From an uncultured Lachnospiraceae bacterium (GTDB lineage Bacteria; Bacillota; Clostridia; Lachnospirales; Lachnospiraceae), in NCBI GenBank assembly GCA_910588875.1, contig CAJURT010000030.1, forward strand, positions 1 through 46,456: a DNA stretch of 46,456 nt, read 5' to 3'. Below the pieces are notes generated by a model, which made no database searches, had not been told where the DNA came from, and worked only from the letters and a program-made list of their open reading frames with translations. Positions 23,732 to 33,000 of the stretch are shown here, piece after piece. The position numbers and the translations under genes were made by a program. Within the stretch, counting starts at the first letter, position 1; every line of letters starts with the position of its first letter.

Positions 23732-25102
23732 ATGAAGATTAAGAAAATGGTTGCTTTGGGAACCTTACTGACGATGATGCTTTCGCTGGCCGGATGCGGA
23801 GGATCAGAGGATGGCGGCGCTGCGGCGGCGGTGGATCTTCCCAGTATTGATTCCTTTGAACTGGGGACGGATTATCAGGATGTGACGGCTTCCATCAAGG
23901 TGCTGACCAACCGGACGGATATTGTGGACACGGTTTACAAGGGATATGCAGAGGAGTTCATGGAACTGTATCCCAATATTACGGTGGAATACGAGGCGGT
24001 CACGGATTATGAGCAGGCCCTGAACCTGCGGCTTCCCACCGGGGACTGGGGGGATATCTGTTATATTCCCACATCTGTGGCTAAGAGTGAGATGCCCGAG
24101 TATTTCTCTCCTCTGGGGGATTTCACCACCCTGAATGAGATCTACAATTTCCTGGCTGACAAGAATTACGGCGGTATCCAGTACGGAATCCCCAACGGAG
24201 GGACAGCAGGGGGGGTTATTTATAACAAACGGATCTGGAAGGAGGCGGGGATTGACCGGCTGCCGGCAACACCGGATGAATTCCTGGACTGTCTGCAGAA
24301 GATAAAGGACAACACAAAGGCCATTCCCCTCTACACCAATTTTGCGGCGGGATGGCCCATGGGAGCCTGGGATCAGTACATCGGCGTTACGGCTACCGGA
24401 GACCCGGATTTCATGCTGGGGAATCTTCCTCACACAAAGGATCCCTTTGCGAAAAGGGAGGATATGTCAGGGCCTTATGCCGTGTACTATGTGCTTTATG
24501 AGGCGGTTAGCCGGAAGCTGGTGGAGGATGACCCGGCCAGCAGTGACTGGGAGGCTTCCAAAGGAATGATCAACAAGGGAGACATTGCCACCATGGTGCT
24601 GGGCTCCTGGGCGGTGGAGCAGTGCAGGGGGGCCGGTGCCGCTCCGGAGGATGTGGGGTATATGCCTTTCCCGATCACAGTGGATGGCAAACGCTATGCT
24701 TCCGGTGACGGAAATTATTCTTATGCCATCAACAACAAGGCCACAGAGGACAATCAGATTGCATCCATGGTTTATCTGAAATGGCTTTTGGAGGAATCCA
24801 CCATGTTTGTGGATGAGGGAACCATCCCGGCATTGAAGTCAGAGCCCCTTCCGGATTCCCTGTCTGAGTTTGACGGGGTGGAGATCATCAGCAATAATCC
24901 GGCCATCGAGGGTGAGGAGTCCTTATTTGATGATGTGAACAATGAGAGCGAGGTTGGCATCAACAATAACGATTATCCGGATTGTGAGATTCTGGAGAGC
25001 GCCCTTTACGGGACAAAGGATCTGGATACGCTGATGGAGGAGTGGAATGCCAAATGGACGGCAGCCCAGGAGAGCCTGGGTGTGGATATATTGAAATATT
25101 GA
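23732..25102 (+). CDS. ABC transporter sugar-binding lipoprotein (CUT1)
   Basis: This 456-residue extracellular solute-binding protein of family 1 has a signal peptide ending in the lipobox SLAGC (Cys about 22) and an acidic Ser/Asp linker, then the binding fold with VLTNRTDIVDTVYKGYAEEFMELYPNITVEYE, GIPNGGTAGGVIYNKRIWKEAGI and MINKGDIATMVLGSWAVEQ. These are typical of carbohydrate-binding proteins that capture oligosaccharides for CUT1 importers. Its gene is followed by two permeases, 29 bp away from the first. Together with the mannanase, a manno-oligosaccharide ligand is inferred. It starts about 30 nt after its own promoter with an AAGGGCGGATGAG ribosome region. Confidence 0.93.
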   Translation: MKIKKMVALGTLLTMMLSLAGCGGSEDGGAAAAVDLPSIDSFELGTDYQDVTASIKVLTNRTDIVDTVYKGYAEEFMELYPNITVEYEAVTDYEQALNLRLPTGDWGDICYIPTSVAKSEMPEYFSPLGDFTTLNEIYNFLADKNYGGIQYGIPNGGTAGGVIYNKRIWKEAGIDRLPATPDEFLDCLQKIKDNTKAIPLYTNFAAGWPMGAWDQYIGVTATGDPDFMLGNLPHTKDPFAKREDMSGPYAVYYVLYEAVSRKLVEDDPASSDWEASKGMINKGDIATMVLGSWAVEQCRGAGAAPEDVGYMPFPITVDGKRYASGDGNYSYAINNKATEDNQIASMVYLKWLLEESTMFVDEGTIPALKSEPLPDSLSEFDGVEIISNNPAIEGEESLFDDVNNESEVGINNNDYPDCEILESALYGTKDLDTLMEEWNAKWTAAQESLGVDILKY

Positions 25103-25131
25103 TGGGTTTCCAGGGGAAAGGAGAACAGAGA

Positions 25132-26139
25132 ATGGAGAAAGGCGGAAGTGTCACAGGAAGGAAGAAAACATTTGCCGAGAGGATGAAGAGCAGGGAGGCG
25201 CAGCAGTTTCTGGTGATAGTTACCTTTTTGTTTGCTCCTCTGCTGCTGCTGATTGTATTTACTTATCTTCCCTTTATGAGAATGGTGCAGTTCAGCTTTT
25301 ACAATATGAAGTACATCGGGCCGAAGAAGTTCGTGGGGCTGGCCAATTATATGGATGTGTTTCACAGAACGGAGATTTTCCGTGCCTTGCTGGTAAGCGT
25401 GTATTATATGGGAGGCGCCGTTGTCCAGCTGGGGCTGGCCCTGTTTTTTGCAACCTTGATGGTGTTTAAGGTAAAGGGGGAGTCGGTGTTTAAGGCGGCG
25501 CTGTTTTTCCCTTACCTGATCTGCGGAATTGCGGTGGGTTTTATCTTTAAGTTCTTCTATGCCAGAGGGTTTGTGTTTGACTCGCTGCTGCAGATGTTTG
25601 GGATGAAGCTGGAGGATATCCCTTACTGGCTGCAGGATCAGAGTATCAACAATGTGGCCCTGGCGGCAACCTCGGTGTGGCGGTACACGGGGCAGAACAT
25701 GATTATGTTCCTGGGCGCCATGATGTCAGTGGACACGGATCTCTATGAGGCGGCAGCCCTGGACGGGGCCAACAACTGGCACAGGTTCCGGTATATTATC
25801 CTGCCCAGCATCAAGTCGATTATCGTGCTGAACCTGATTCTTTCCATCAGCGGTTCCTTAAGCGCCTTTGAGCCGCCCTATGTCATCACCAACGGTACCA
25901 TGGGTACGGGGACGTATTTTGTCATCATGAACCGTCTGGCCCATGAGAATCAGAAGGTGGGCCTGGCCTGTGCCATGGCGATTGTGCTGCTGGCGATTAT
26001 TATTCTCTGTACCGTTGCCCAGAAGCTGTTCTTTGCCTATGTGTTTGACAACGGGACAGATGACGAGTCCAGGGCGGCAGTGAGGAAGAGGAAAAAGGCG
26101 GAGCAGAGGAGAAGAGCGCAGAAAGGAGCGGCAGTGTGA
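25132..26139 (+). CDS. ABC sugar transporter permease (MalF-like)
   Basis: This 335-residue integral membrane permease has about six helices, of the CUT1 MalF/UgpA type. The cytoplasmic loop that contacts the ATPase is seen as EAAALDGANNWHRFRYIILPSIK. A basic tail (AVRKRKKAEQRRRAQK) ends the protein, longer than usual and probably cytoplasmic. The ATG at 25132 has AAAGGAG 8 nt upstream; a frame from 25042 would overlap the binding-protein gene and was not used. The stop overlaps the next permease start. No ATP-binding subunit gene is present, so a shared MsmX-type ATPase elsewhere is expected. Confidence 0.92.
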   Translation: MEKGGSVTGRKKTFAERMKSREAQQFLVIVTFLFAPLLLLIVFTYLPFMRMVQFSFYNMKYIGPKKFVGLANYMDVFHRTEIFRALLVSVYYMGGAVVQLGLALFFATLMVFKVKGESVFKAALFFPYLICGIAVGFIFKFFYARGFVFDSLLQMFGMKLEDIPYWLQDQSINNVALAATSVWRYTGQNMIMFLGAMMSVDTDLYEAAALDGANNWHRFRYIILPSIKSIIVLNLILSISGSLSAFEPPYVITNGTMGTGTYFVIMNRLAHENQKVGLACAMAIVLLAIIILCTVAQKLFFAYVFDNGTDDESRAAVRKRKKAEQRRRAQKGAAV

Positions 26140-26981
26140 TGAAGAAAAAGAAAGGGCTTTCCCTGGTATTTGAAATATTGAAGTATGTTTCCCTGGTGTT
26201 TGCGGCGCTGTGTGCCCTGATTCCGGTCTGTGTGTGCGTGCTGACGGCTTTTAAGACGAACGAGGAGTATGCCACCACCTCGGTCCTGGATTTGCCCCAG
26301 TCCTTTCTGAATTTTGATAATTTTGTGACTGCCTTTCAGAAGGCCAATATGCTGCGGGGGTTTTTCAACACCGGGCTGGTGCTGGTGGTGGTGCTGACGG
26401 CTTCTATCTTTATGGGGTCAATGCTGGCTTATGTACTGAACCGGTTTAAGTTCCCGGGGCGGGCCCTGGTGCAGAATTTGTTTATGTTTGCCGCCCTCCT
26501 GCCGGGTATCGCTATGCAGGTTACCATATACCAGATCATGTATTCTTTGGGGTTGGTGAACCATCTGTACGGGTATATGATCGTGCTGATGGGCACGGAC
26601 ATCATTTCCATATACATATTTCTGCAGTTTTTTGAGAATTTGCCGGTGTCTCTCGATGAGTCGGCCATCATGGATGGGTGCACTTATTTCGGGGTGTTTT
26701 TCAAGATTCTCTTCCCTCTTTTGAAGCCGGCGATTATGACATCCCTGCTTCTTAAGGGTGTGAGTGTTTATAATGAGTACTATGCATCGAACCTGTATCT
26801 GCAGACTCCGAAGCTTAAGACTATTTCTACCGCCCTTTATACATTTACAGGGCCTTACGGGAACCAGTATAATTATATCTGTGCCGGGGTGCTGATTACC
26901 ATTGCGCCGATTCTGGTCCTGTTCCTGGTGTTCCAGAAGAGGGTGTATGGAGGTATGGCAGCGGGGGCTGTTAAAGGGTGA
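26139..26981 (+). CDS. ABC sugar transporter permease (MalG-like)
   Basis: This 280-residue permease partners the preceding gene. Six predicted helices and the conserved loop ESAIMDGCTYFGVFFKILFPLLKPAI (EAA motif) identify the MalG/AraQ type of the CUT1 class. The segment TAFKTNEEYATT after helix one is usual. The start is either GTG at 26136 or ATG at 26139; AAAGGAG lies 10 nt before the ATG, which was chosen. It overlaps the stop of the upstream permease, indicating coupled translation. Followed 12 bp later by the mannanase gene. Confidence 0.92.
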   Translation: MKKKKGLSLVFEILKYVSLVFAALCALIPVCVCVLTAFKTNEEYATTSVLDLPQSFLNFDNFVTAFQKANMLRGFFNTGLVLVVVLTASIFMGSMLAYVLNRFKFPGRALVQNLFMFAALLPGIAMQVTIYQIMYSLGLVNHLYGYMIVLMGTDIISIYIFLQFFENLPVSLDESAIMDGCTYFGVFFKILFPLLKPAIMTSLLLKGVSVYNEYYASNLYLQTPKLKTISTALYTFTGPYGNQYNYICAGVLITIAPILVLFLVFQKRVYGGMAAGAVKG

Positions 26982-26992
26982 GGTGAGGATCG

Positions 26993-29900
26993 ATGGGAAG
27001 ATGGAGGTCTGCGGTTTTTGCAGCGACGGTGGTTTTGGCGGGGTCTTTGGTGTGCCCGGTGAGGGTTTTTGGGGAACCGGAGGCGGGAGAAGTGAGGAGG
27101 GTATGGGATTTTGAGGAGGGAAACCAGGGCTGGGTGTATGATGACAGCTGGTCAGGGGACAGCTTTCAGGGAGGCGGAAACTGCGGGTTTGACGGGGAGA
27201 AGGGGATGCTGCGGCTGAACCTGGATTATTCCCTGAATACGGATAACAGCTACAGCCAGACGGGAATCTGCCTGGCAGAGGAGGAGGGGATTGATTTTTC
27301 CCCTTACAAGGTCCTGAATTTTGATTTGTATTATGACCCGGAGGCCTTTTCTACCGGGCAGCTGGTGGTGAAGGCATTTTCGGATAATATTTTCGGGGAT
27401 CAGGGATGCAGGGTTATGGAGACACCGGCAGAGGATGTGGATGGGCTGAAACTGGTGAATGTGTCTTTAAGCTGTGATGAGAAGTATGCCCGGAGGGAGA
27501 AGCCGGGGAAGCTGATGATTTTGCTGATTGGTGAATATACGGATTACCACGGGTATATCTGGCTGGATAATATTACGCTGAGTAATGTGAAGAAGGAAAA
27601 ATTCCTAAAGGAGACCAGGGTTCCGGTAAAGACAGAGACAGTGGTTTCCGGCAGCAGGGAAGCCTTGGAGGTGAACGGAATTGTTTCTCCCTATGCCAGG
27701 GAGGTGAAGCTGGCGGATCCGGGGGCGGACGGGCAGACAGTGGCTCTTTATCAATATCTGAAGGCAGTGGGGGAGTCGGATGCCGTGCTTTACGGGCATA
27801 TGGAGGATACGGTGCTTAAGGCGGGGGCTGCGGAGTTGTCGGATTCGGATACGGAGGATGTGACGGGTTCCTTAGCGGCCATTGTGGGAATGGACTGCGG
27901 CGGCTTGTTTGGCGGATTTGCGGGCAAGTACAATGAACGGCATCCGGGGGCGGAGATTCCGGATACCAATGAGGGGAATATCAAGGCAGCGGCATTGTTT
28001 TCCAATGAGGCCATTGAGAGGGGAGCGATTATCACTCTGTCGAGCCATATGCCGAACTTCTCCGCCACGGTGAAACTGGAGGGGAATTTTGCCAACAGCT
28101 ATGACGGGTTTGACTTTACACCGGCGGATTCTTATGTGCTGACCGGGAATTGTGCCAACCAGATCCTGCCGGGCGGGACCTTCCATGAGGCCTACCGGGC
28201 GCATCTGGATGTGATTGCGGATTATGTGAAGCAGGTGGAGGGACCGGTGCTGTTCCGCCCTCTCCATGAGAATACGGGAAGCTGGTTCTGGTGGGGCAAA
28301 GCCTTTTGTGACCCGGAGACTTACAAGAGCAATTACAAATATACGGTGGAGTACCTGCGGGACGAGAAGGGTGTCCACAATCTTTTGTACCTGTACGGCC
28401 CCGGCTCCGAGGCGGCCAGCTTAGAGGAGTATGAGGAGCGGTATCCGGGGGATGAATATGTGGATTTGGTGGGATTTGACACCTATGATAACAATCCTGT
28501 GCCGGATTCCGAAGGATATACGTTCCTTGAGGGTTTTGAGAACACCCTGAAACTGACGGATACCTTTGCCAAGGAGCACGGGAAGCTGATGGCAGTGACA
28601 GAGACGGGAATGTCCTCCATGAAGACAGGAGGAATCCCGGAGACGGGGAACCGGAGGCCGGAGTGGTATAAGGAAATGCTGGATATCATGGCCAAACCGG
28701 AGTATGACTGCTGCTATTTTATGCTGTGGTCGAATTATGCCAGAAGCGGCGGCTACTATTCCCCCTTTGTGGTGGAAAAGAGGGAAGGGGGGAAGTTGTT
28801 CGGCCATGAGTTGCTGGATTCCTTTATTGCCATGTACAATGATAAGAACAGTGTGTTTGCCCTGGATCAGGCAGGGGTGATGAAAGATATCCTTGGGGGG
28901 AAGCTGACGAAGCCGGAGAGCCTGCCCTATGGAAGGGCAACCGGGTATATCACTGCCCCGGTGGCAGGGGTGAGGATTTTGGAGCAACAGAAGCTGACGG
29001 CGCGGCTGAATGAGGAGGCAGAGAATGTGGAGTTTTGCCTGGAGGGCAGCGGGGAGCCGGTGGTGATTGCGGCCAAGACAGAGGGGAAAAGGGCTGAGGC
29101 AGTGCTGGATAAGGATACTCTGGAAAAACTGGGGGAGGCGGCAGACGGCAGAGTGGGGCTGTATGCGGAGGGAGAGAAGCTGCAGGAGGTGCGGGTGATC
29201 TTTAACATTGCCCCCAGGTCAGATGACCCTCTGCTCATCGATGATTTCGAATCTTATGCAGGCCTTCAGAACCTTCTTCTGGACAGCTGGAGCAGCAACA
29301 AGGACAGCGGATGTGAACTGAATATCAGCCTTTCGGATGAGTGGAAGCACGAGGGGGAATATGCCCTGAAATTTGATTATAAGGAGACCCGCAACGGCTG
29401 GGCGGGCTGTGAGTTTCCCAAGGAGGCGGACTGGTCGGGCTGCGACGCGCTGCAGCTGTGGGTAAAGCCCGACGGGAATAACCAGAAGACGGTGGTGCAG
29501 ATCAGCACGGCCAGCGGCGGTTCCTATGAGGCGTACTTGCAGACGTACCCGGAGTATGCATCTGCCGCAGGCCCGATGCTGGTGACGCTGCCCTTTGGGG
29601 AGTTCCAGGATAAGAACGGCAAGGGCGCCCTGTCTTCCAAGACGGCATCAGATATCTCCGGATTCGGGCTTTGGGTCAATGCCATCGGGGATTCCCCGGC
29701 TATAGATGAGAACGGGGAGGTGCGGGGCGTGCTGTATTATGACGGTATCAAGGCAGTGGCTTCGGGAAAGGTTTCTCCGTCGTTTGAGGTGACGGAGCCA
29801 GGGGAAGACGGCTCCGGCAGCGGCGGTGCAGGCAGCCCTGGGGCTGAGGGCAGCACCACAGGCGGGGGAACAGGCGATGATGCGGGGAACAACACAGGCA

Positions 29901-30046
29901 ACGAGGCAGCGGCGGAGGGGGACAGCGTGTCTGCAGGTGCGGCAGGCATTTCCTGGGGCATGTATGTATTGCCGCTGGTATCGGGACTGATCGCATTGGC
30001 AGCGGCAGGATGTGCCGTGGCGCTGGTGAAAAAGAAGAGAAAATAG
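26993..30046 (+). CDS. Membrane-anchored GH26 beta-mannanase with CBM-like domains
   Basis: This 1017-residue secreted enzyme has, in order: a signal peptide (about 1-27); a CBM27/CBM23-like beta-sandwich (about 35-200, WDFEEGNQGWVYDD); a GH26 endo-beta-1,4-mannanase domain (about 230-615); a short Ig-like segment; a second carbohydrate-binding-like domain (about 744-915, IDDFESYAGLQNLLLDSW); a Gly/Ser/Thr-rich linker; and a C-terminal membrane helix with a KKKRK stop (about 990-1017). Catalytic residues are visible: the acid/base Glu about 426 in LFRPLHENTGSWFWWG and the nucleophile Glu about 537 in VTETG. It would cut mannan or galactomannan at the cell surface. Last but one of the importer operon; strong GC bias matches its neighbours. 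Confidence 0.92.
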   Translation: MGRWRSAVFAATVVLAGSLVCPVRVFGEPEAGEVRRVWDFEEGNQGWVYDDSWSGDSFQGGGNCGFDGEKGMLRLNLDYSLNTDNSYSQTGICLAEEEGIDFSPYKVLNFDLYYDPEAFSTGQLVVKAFSDNIFGDQGCRVMETPAEDVDGLKLVNVSLSCDEKYARREKPGKLMILLIGEYTDYHGYIWLDNITLSNVKKEKFLKETRVPVKTETVVSGSREALEVNGIVSPYAREVKLADPGADGQTVALYQYLKAVGESDAVLYGHMEDTVLKAGAAELSDSDTEDVTGSLAAIVGMDCGGLFGGFAGKYNERHPGAEIPDTNEGNIKAAALFSNEAIERGAIITLSSHMPNFSATVKLEGNFANSYDGFDFTPADSYVLTGNCANQILPGGTFHEAYRAHLDVIADYVKQVEGPVLFRPLHENTGSWFWWGKAFCDPETYKSNYKYTVEYLRDEKGVHNLLYLYGPGSEAASLEEYEERYPGDEYVDLVGFDTYDNNPVPDSEGYTFLEGFENTLKLTDTFAKEHGKLMAVTETGMSSMKTGGIPETGNRRPEWYKEMLDIMAKPEYDCCYFMLWSNYARSGGYYSPFVVEKREGGKLFGHELLDSFIAMYNDKNSVFALDQAGVMKDILGGKLTKPESLPYGRATGYITAPVAGVRILEQQKLTARLNEEAENVEFCLEGSGEPVVIAAKTEGKRAEAVLDKDTLEKLGEAADGRVGLYAEGEKLQEVRVIFNIAPRSDDPLLIDDFESYAGLQNLLLDSWSSNKDSGCELNISLSDEWKHEGEYALKFDYKETRNGWAGCEFPKEADWSGCDALQLWVKPDGNNQKTVVQISTASGGSYEAYLQTYPEYASAAGPMLVTLPFGEFQDKNGKGALSSKTASDISGFGLWVNAIGDSPAIDENGEVRGVLYYDGIKAVASGKVSPSFEVTEPGEDGSGSGGAGSPGAEGSTTGGGTGDDAGNNTGNEAAAEGDSVSAGAAGISWGMYVLPLVSGLIALAAAGCAVALVKKKRK

Positions 30047-30094
30047 GGATTTTGGGTGAGAGATAAGGATGGATCAAAGCAGGAGGAAAGGGAT

Positions 30095-33000
30095 ATGAGG
30101 CATATCAAAAAGCTGTGGGGAAATATGCTGGCGCGGAGGACTCTGTCCACGGTACTCTGCCTGACATTGGCGGTTACCTCCGGGGGAGTGTGCATTGCGT
30201 CGACCAATAACCTGGTGCAGGAGACCAGGGCAGCCGGGGGCCAGGAGGCACAGCCGGAGGGTGAAGCAGAGACAGCCGGGGTGCAGAAGACCAGGGAAGC
30301 AGCAGTGCCGGAAACTTCCGAAATGGAGGGGGAAGCCCTGGAGAATGATATCGGAGGAGAAATAGAGGCGGAGGAAGAAGACAAGAGATGCATCCATGAG
30401 TTTACCGCAGCCTGGGTGGGCTATGAGTGCAAGCTGACGGATTTTGTGGATGGCTATGAGCCTGGGGATGAGGTGAGGATCTCTGCCTCCTTTAACAAAC
30501 CCGTTACCAGCCAGTTTGGGCTGTATATTGACGGGGCGTGGAACTCCTTCCGGGGCGAGGGCAGGAAGAGGAATATTACCCTGGTGCCGGACAGCGATTA
30601 CCTGAATATCCAGATTTCTGACCTGAAGGGCCAGCCCAGCGTGAACCTGACTGAGGTTACGGCGGAGATCGTGCGCAAAGGGGAGGCAGATACGGGGAAT
30701 TACCTGCACAAGTTCACCGGGCTGTGGCAGGGCTTTGAGACGAAGTTTTCTGATTTCAATCCGGATTATGAGCCGGGGGATGAGATCCGGGTGACGGTCA
30801 ATTACAGCAAGTATGTGTCCAGCCAGCTGGGCATGAACATCGGCGGTGAGTGGAGTACCCTGGCCGGGGAAGGCAAGGAACTGGTTAAGGAGATGACGCC
30901 GGACAATGATTACCTGAATATCCAGATTACGGATATGTGGGCGAATTATAAGGTGGGAATCATTTCTGTCAGCGTGGATATCCTGAAAAAGGGGCCGGGG
31001 GCTCCGGCCTATGGCGGAGGGGGCCGTCTGGCTGCCACTCGGTATACTGAGCCGGGGGATTATGTGCTGTTCTCCGGGGATGCCAATGAGAAGTATGAGA
31101 CCAATGACGGCTGGCTTCTGGACTGTGCCGATACGGACTGGATTACCTTAAAGTATTCCTGTGTGGAGGGCCATGAGAACTGGGGGATTATGGGCTGGGG
31201 CGCCACTGTGGACGGCCAGTGGGTGGACGGCCCGGGTTATAGCGCGGACAGTTCGGATTCCACGAAGGAGGTTACCCAGACCTTTAGTGTGAAATATCTG
31301 CGGCGGATGATGAAGATCACGCCTCAGAGCAACGTGAGTTATTTGAACCTGGGTTCCTACAGTGACGGGCGGATTGAAGAACTGACGCTGCATGTGGGGT
31401 CTGAGATCCCCCGGGAGAAATCCCTGTTCAAGGATGGCGCCCCGAACCAGGCGTGGGTCTGCACGGATATTGAGCGGATCCTGGATGCGCCGGATGACAA
31501 GTATCTCTGTGTGCAGTACCGCTGTGCCGTGTCGGATTTTAACGGCTGGACGATTTTAAACTGGGGCGCTTCGGTGAATGGGGAGTGGAGAAACGGTAAG
31601 AGTTATAAGGCTTCTTACAAGGAGGCGACCCGGGAAAAGATAATCAGTATGCGGATGGATGCGTTCCGGAACATGCTGCACTTAAGCTGGGAGGCAAAGG
31701 TGGATTCCATCCAGCTGGCGGCCTATAATGACGCACAGATTTTAGATATCTGGATCAGTGATGACAAGGTGGAAGATCCGGGGGAGGAGAAGAAGGAAAA
31801 GGAAGTGCGGGAAGCTTCCTACCATTCTTCAAACAGCAATGCCTATGGCCAGATTATGGGGAAAGATGGCGAGAAATATGACCAAAATATATCCCTGGAA
31901 AACTGGGAGTGGAAGGATTTGAAAGGCGCCCGGCAGATCATCGGGGGGTTGAAGGAAAATGTCCATCTGATCCTGGAGTTTGAGGCAGAGGATGGGGATG
32001 AGCCTACGCTGCAGTTCAGCATGGCAGACGGGAAGCAGCAGGGGGTAAAACCCACCTATGTATTGGGGAACAAGGCATTATTCTCTTTTAAGGATATCCA
32101 GGATGCTTTGCCGGATTATATGATCCCGCAGGAAATCAGCAATCTCCAGGTCAGTGCAGGAGAGGGCAAGATGACGGTTAAAACGGTAAGGGTCATCCAG
32201 GAGGAAGTGGACTTTGAACAAGAGCCCATTGGGGTGCTGACGGAATCCTGGAGCGGTTTTGGGACGCAGATCAGCAAGTGGCATTCGGATTACGAACCGG
32301 GGAAGGATACGGTTAAGGTGACCGTAACCTTTGACAAACCGGCGCCAGGGTCAATTGCCTTTAATATGGGAGGCGTCTGGAACAATGGGGGATCCGTGAA
32401 CTCGGCTACCATCACCCGGACGGCAAAGCCGGATGACGACTATTTGGGAATCCAGCTGGGGGAGATGCCCAAGGGTAAGAGCCATGTGCTGATAACGGAC
32501 ATTAAAGTCGAGATTGTGGGAAAAATTAATTTTGATGAGCATGTGAAGGTGGAAGGAAAGCGCAGCGTGGGCATGCTTGCCTCCACAAAGAAAGAAGCGG
32601 CTACGGCAGTTCTGGAGGATGAGGAGATTAAGAAAGGGATGAAGGTGGTTTTTGATATCAGCAGTTCATCTTTATCCTCAAAGGAGCAGGCGGATGTTAA
32701 GGGGCTGTTTGGAAGCCAGGCAGGGAAGATTGGCATTGCCAAGGTTGTGGACATCAATGTCTATAAAGAGAAGGAGGGGAAACGGACAAAGGTCACCCAG
32801 ACGAATGACCCGGTAAGCTTTAAGGTATCGGTGCCGGACGAACTGCAGAATAAAGGGTATGATTTTGCAGTGGTGGAAGACCATGCCGGAGAAAAGATTT
32901 ACCTGGAGAAGCTGGATGGGAATCCCGCAACCGTTACCTTTGCAAGCAGCAAGTTCTCAAAGTTTGCGGTGGTGTATGGGGAGGCAGGGGCGTTTGACGG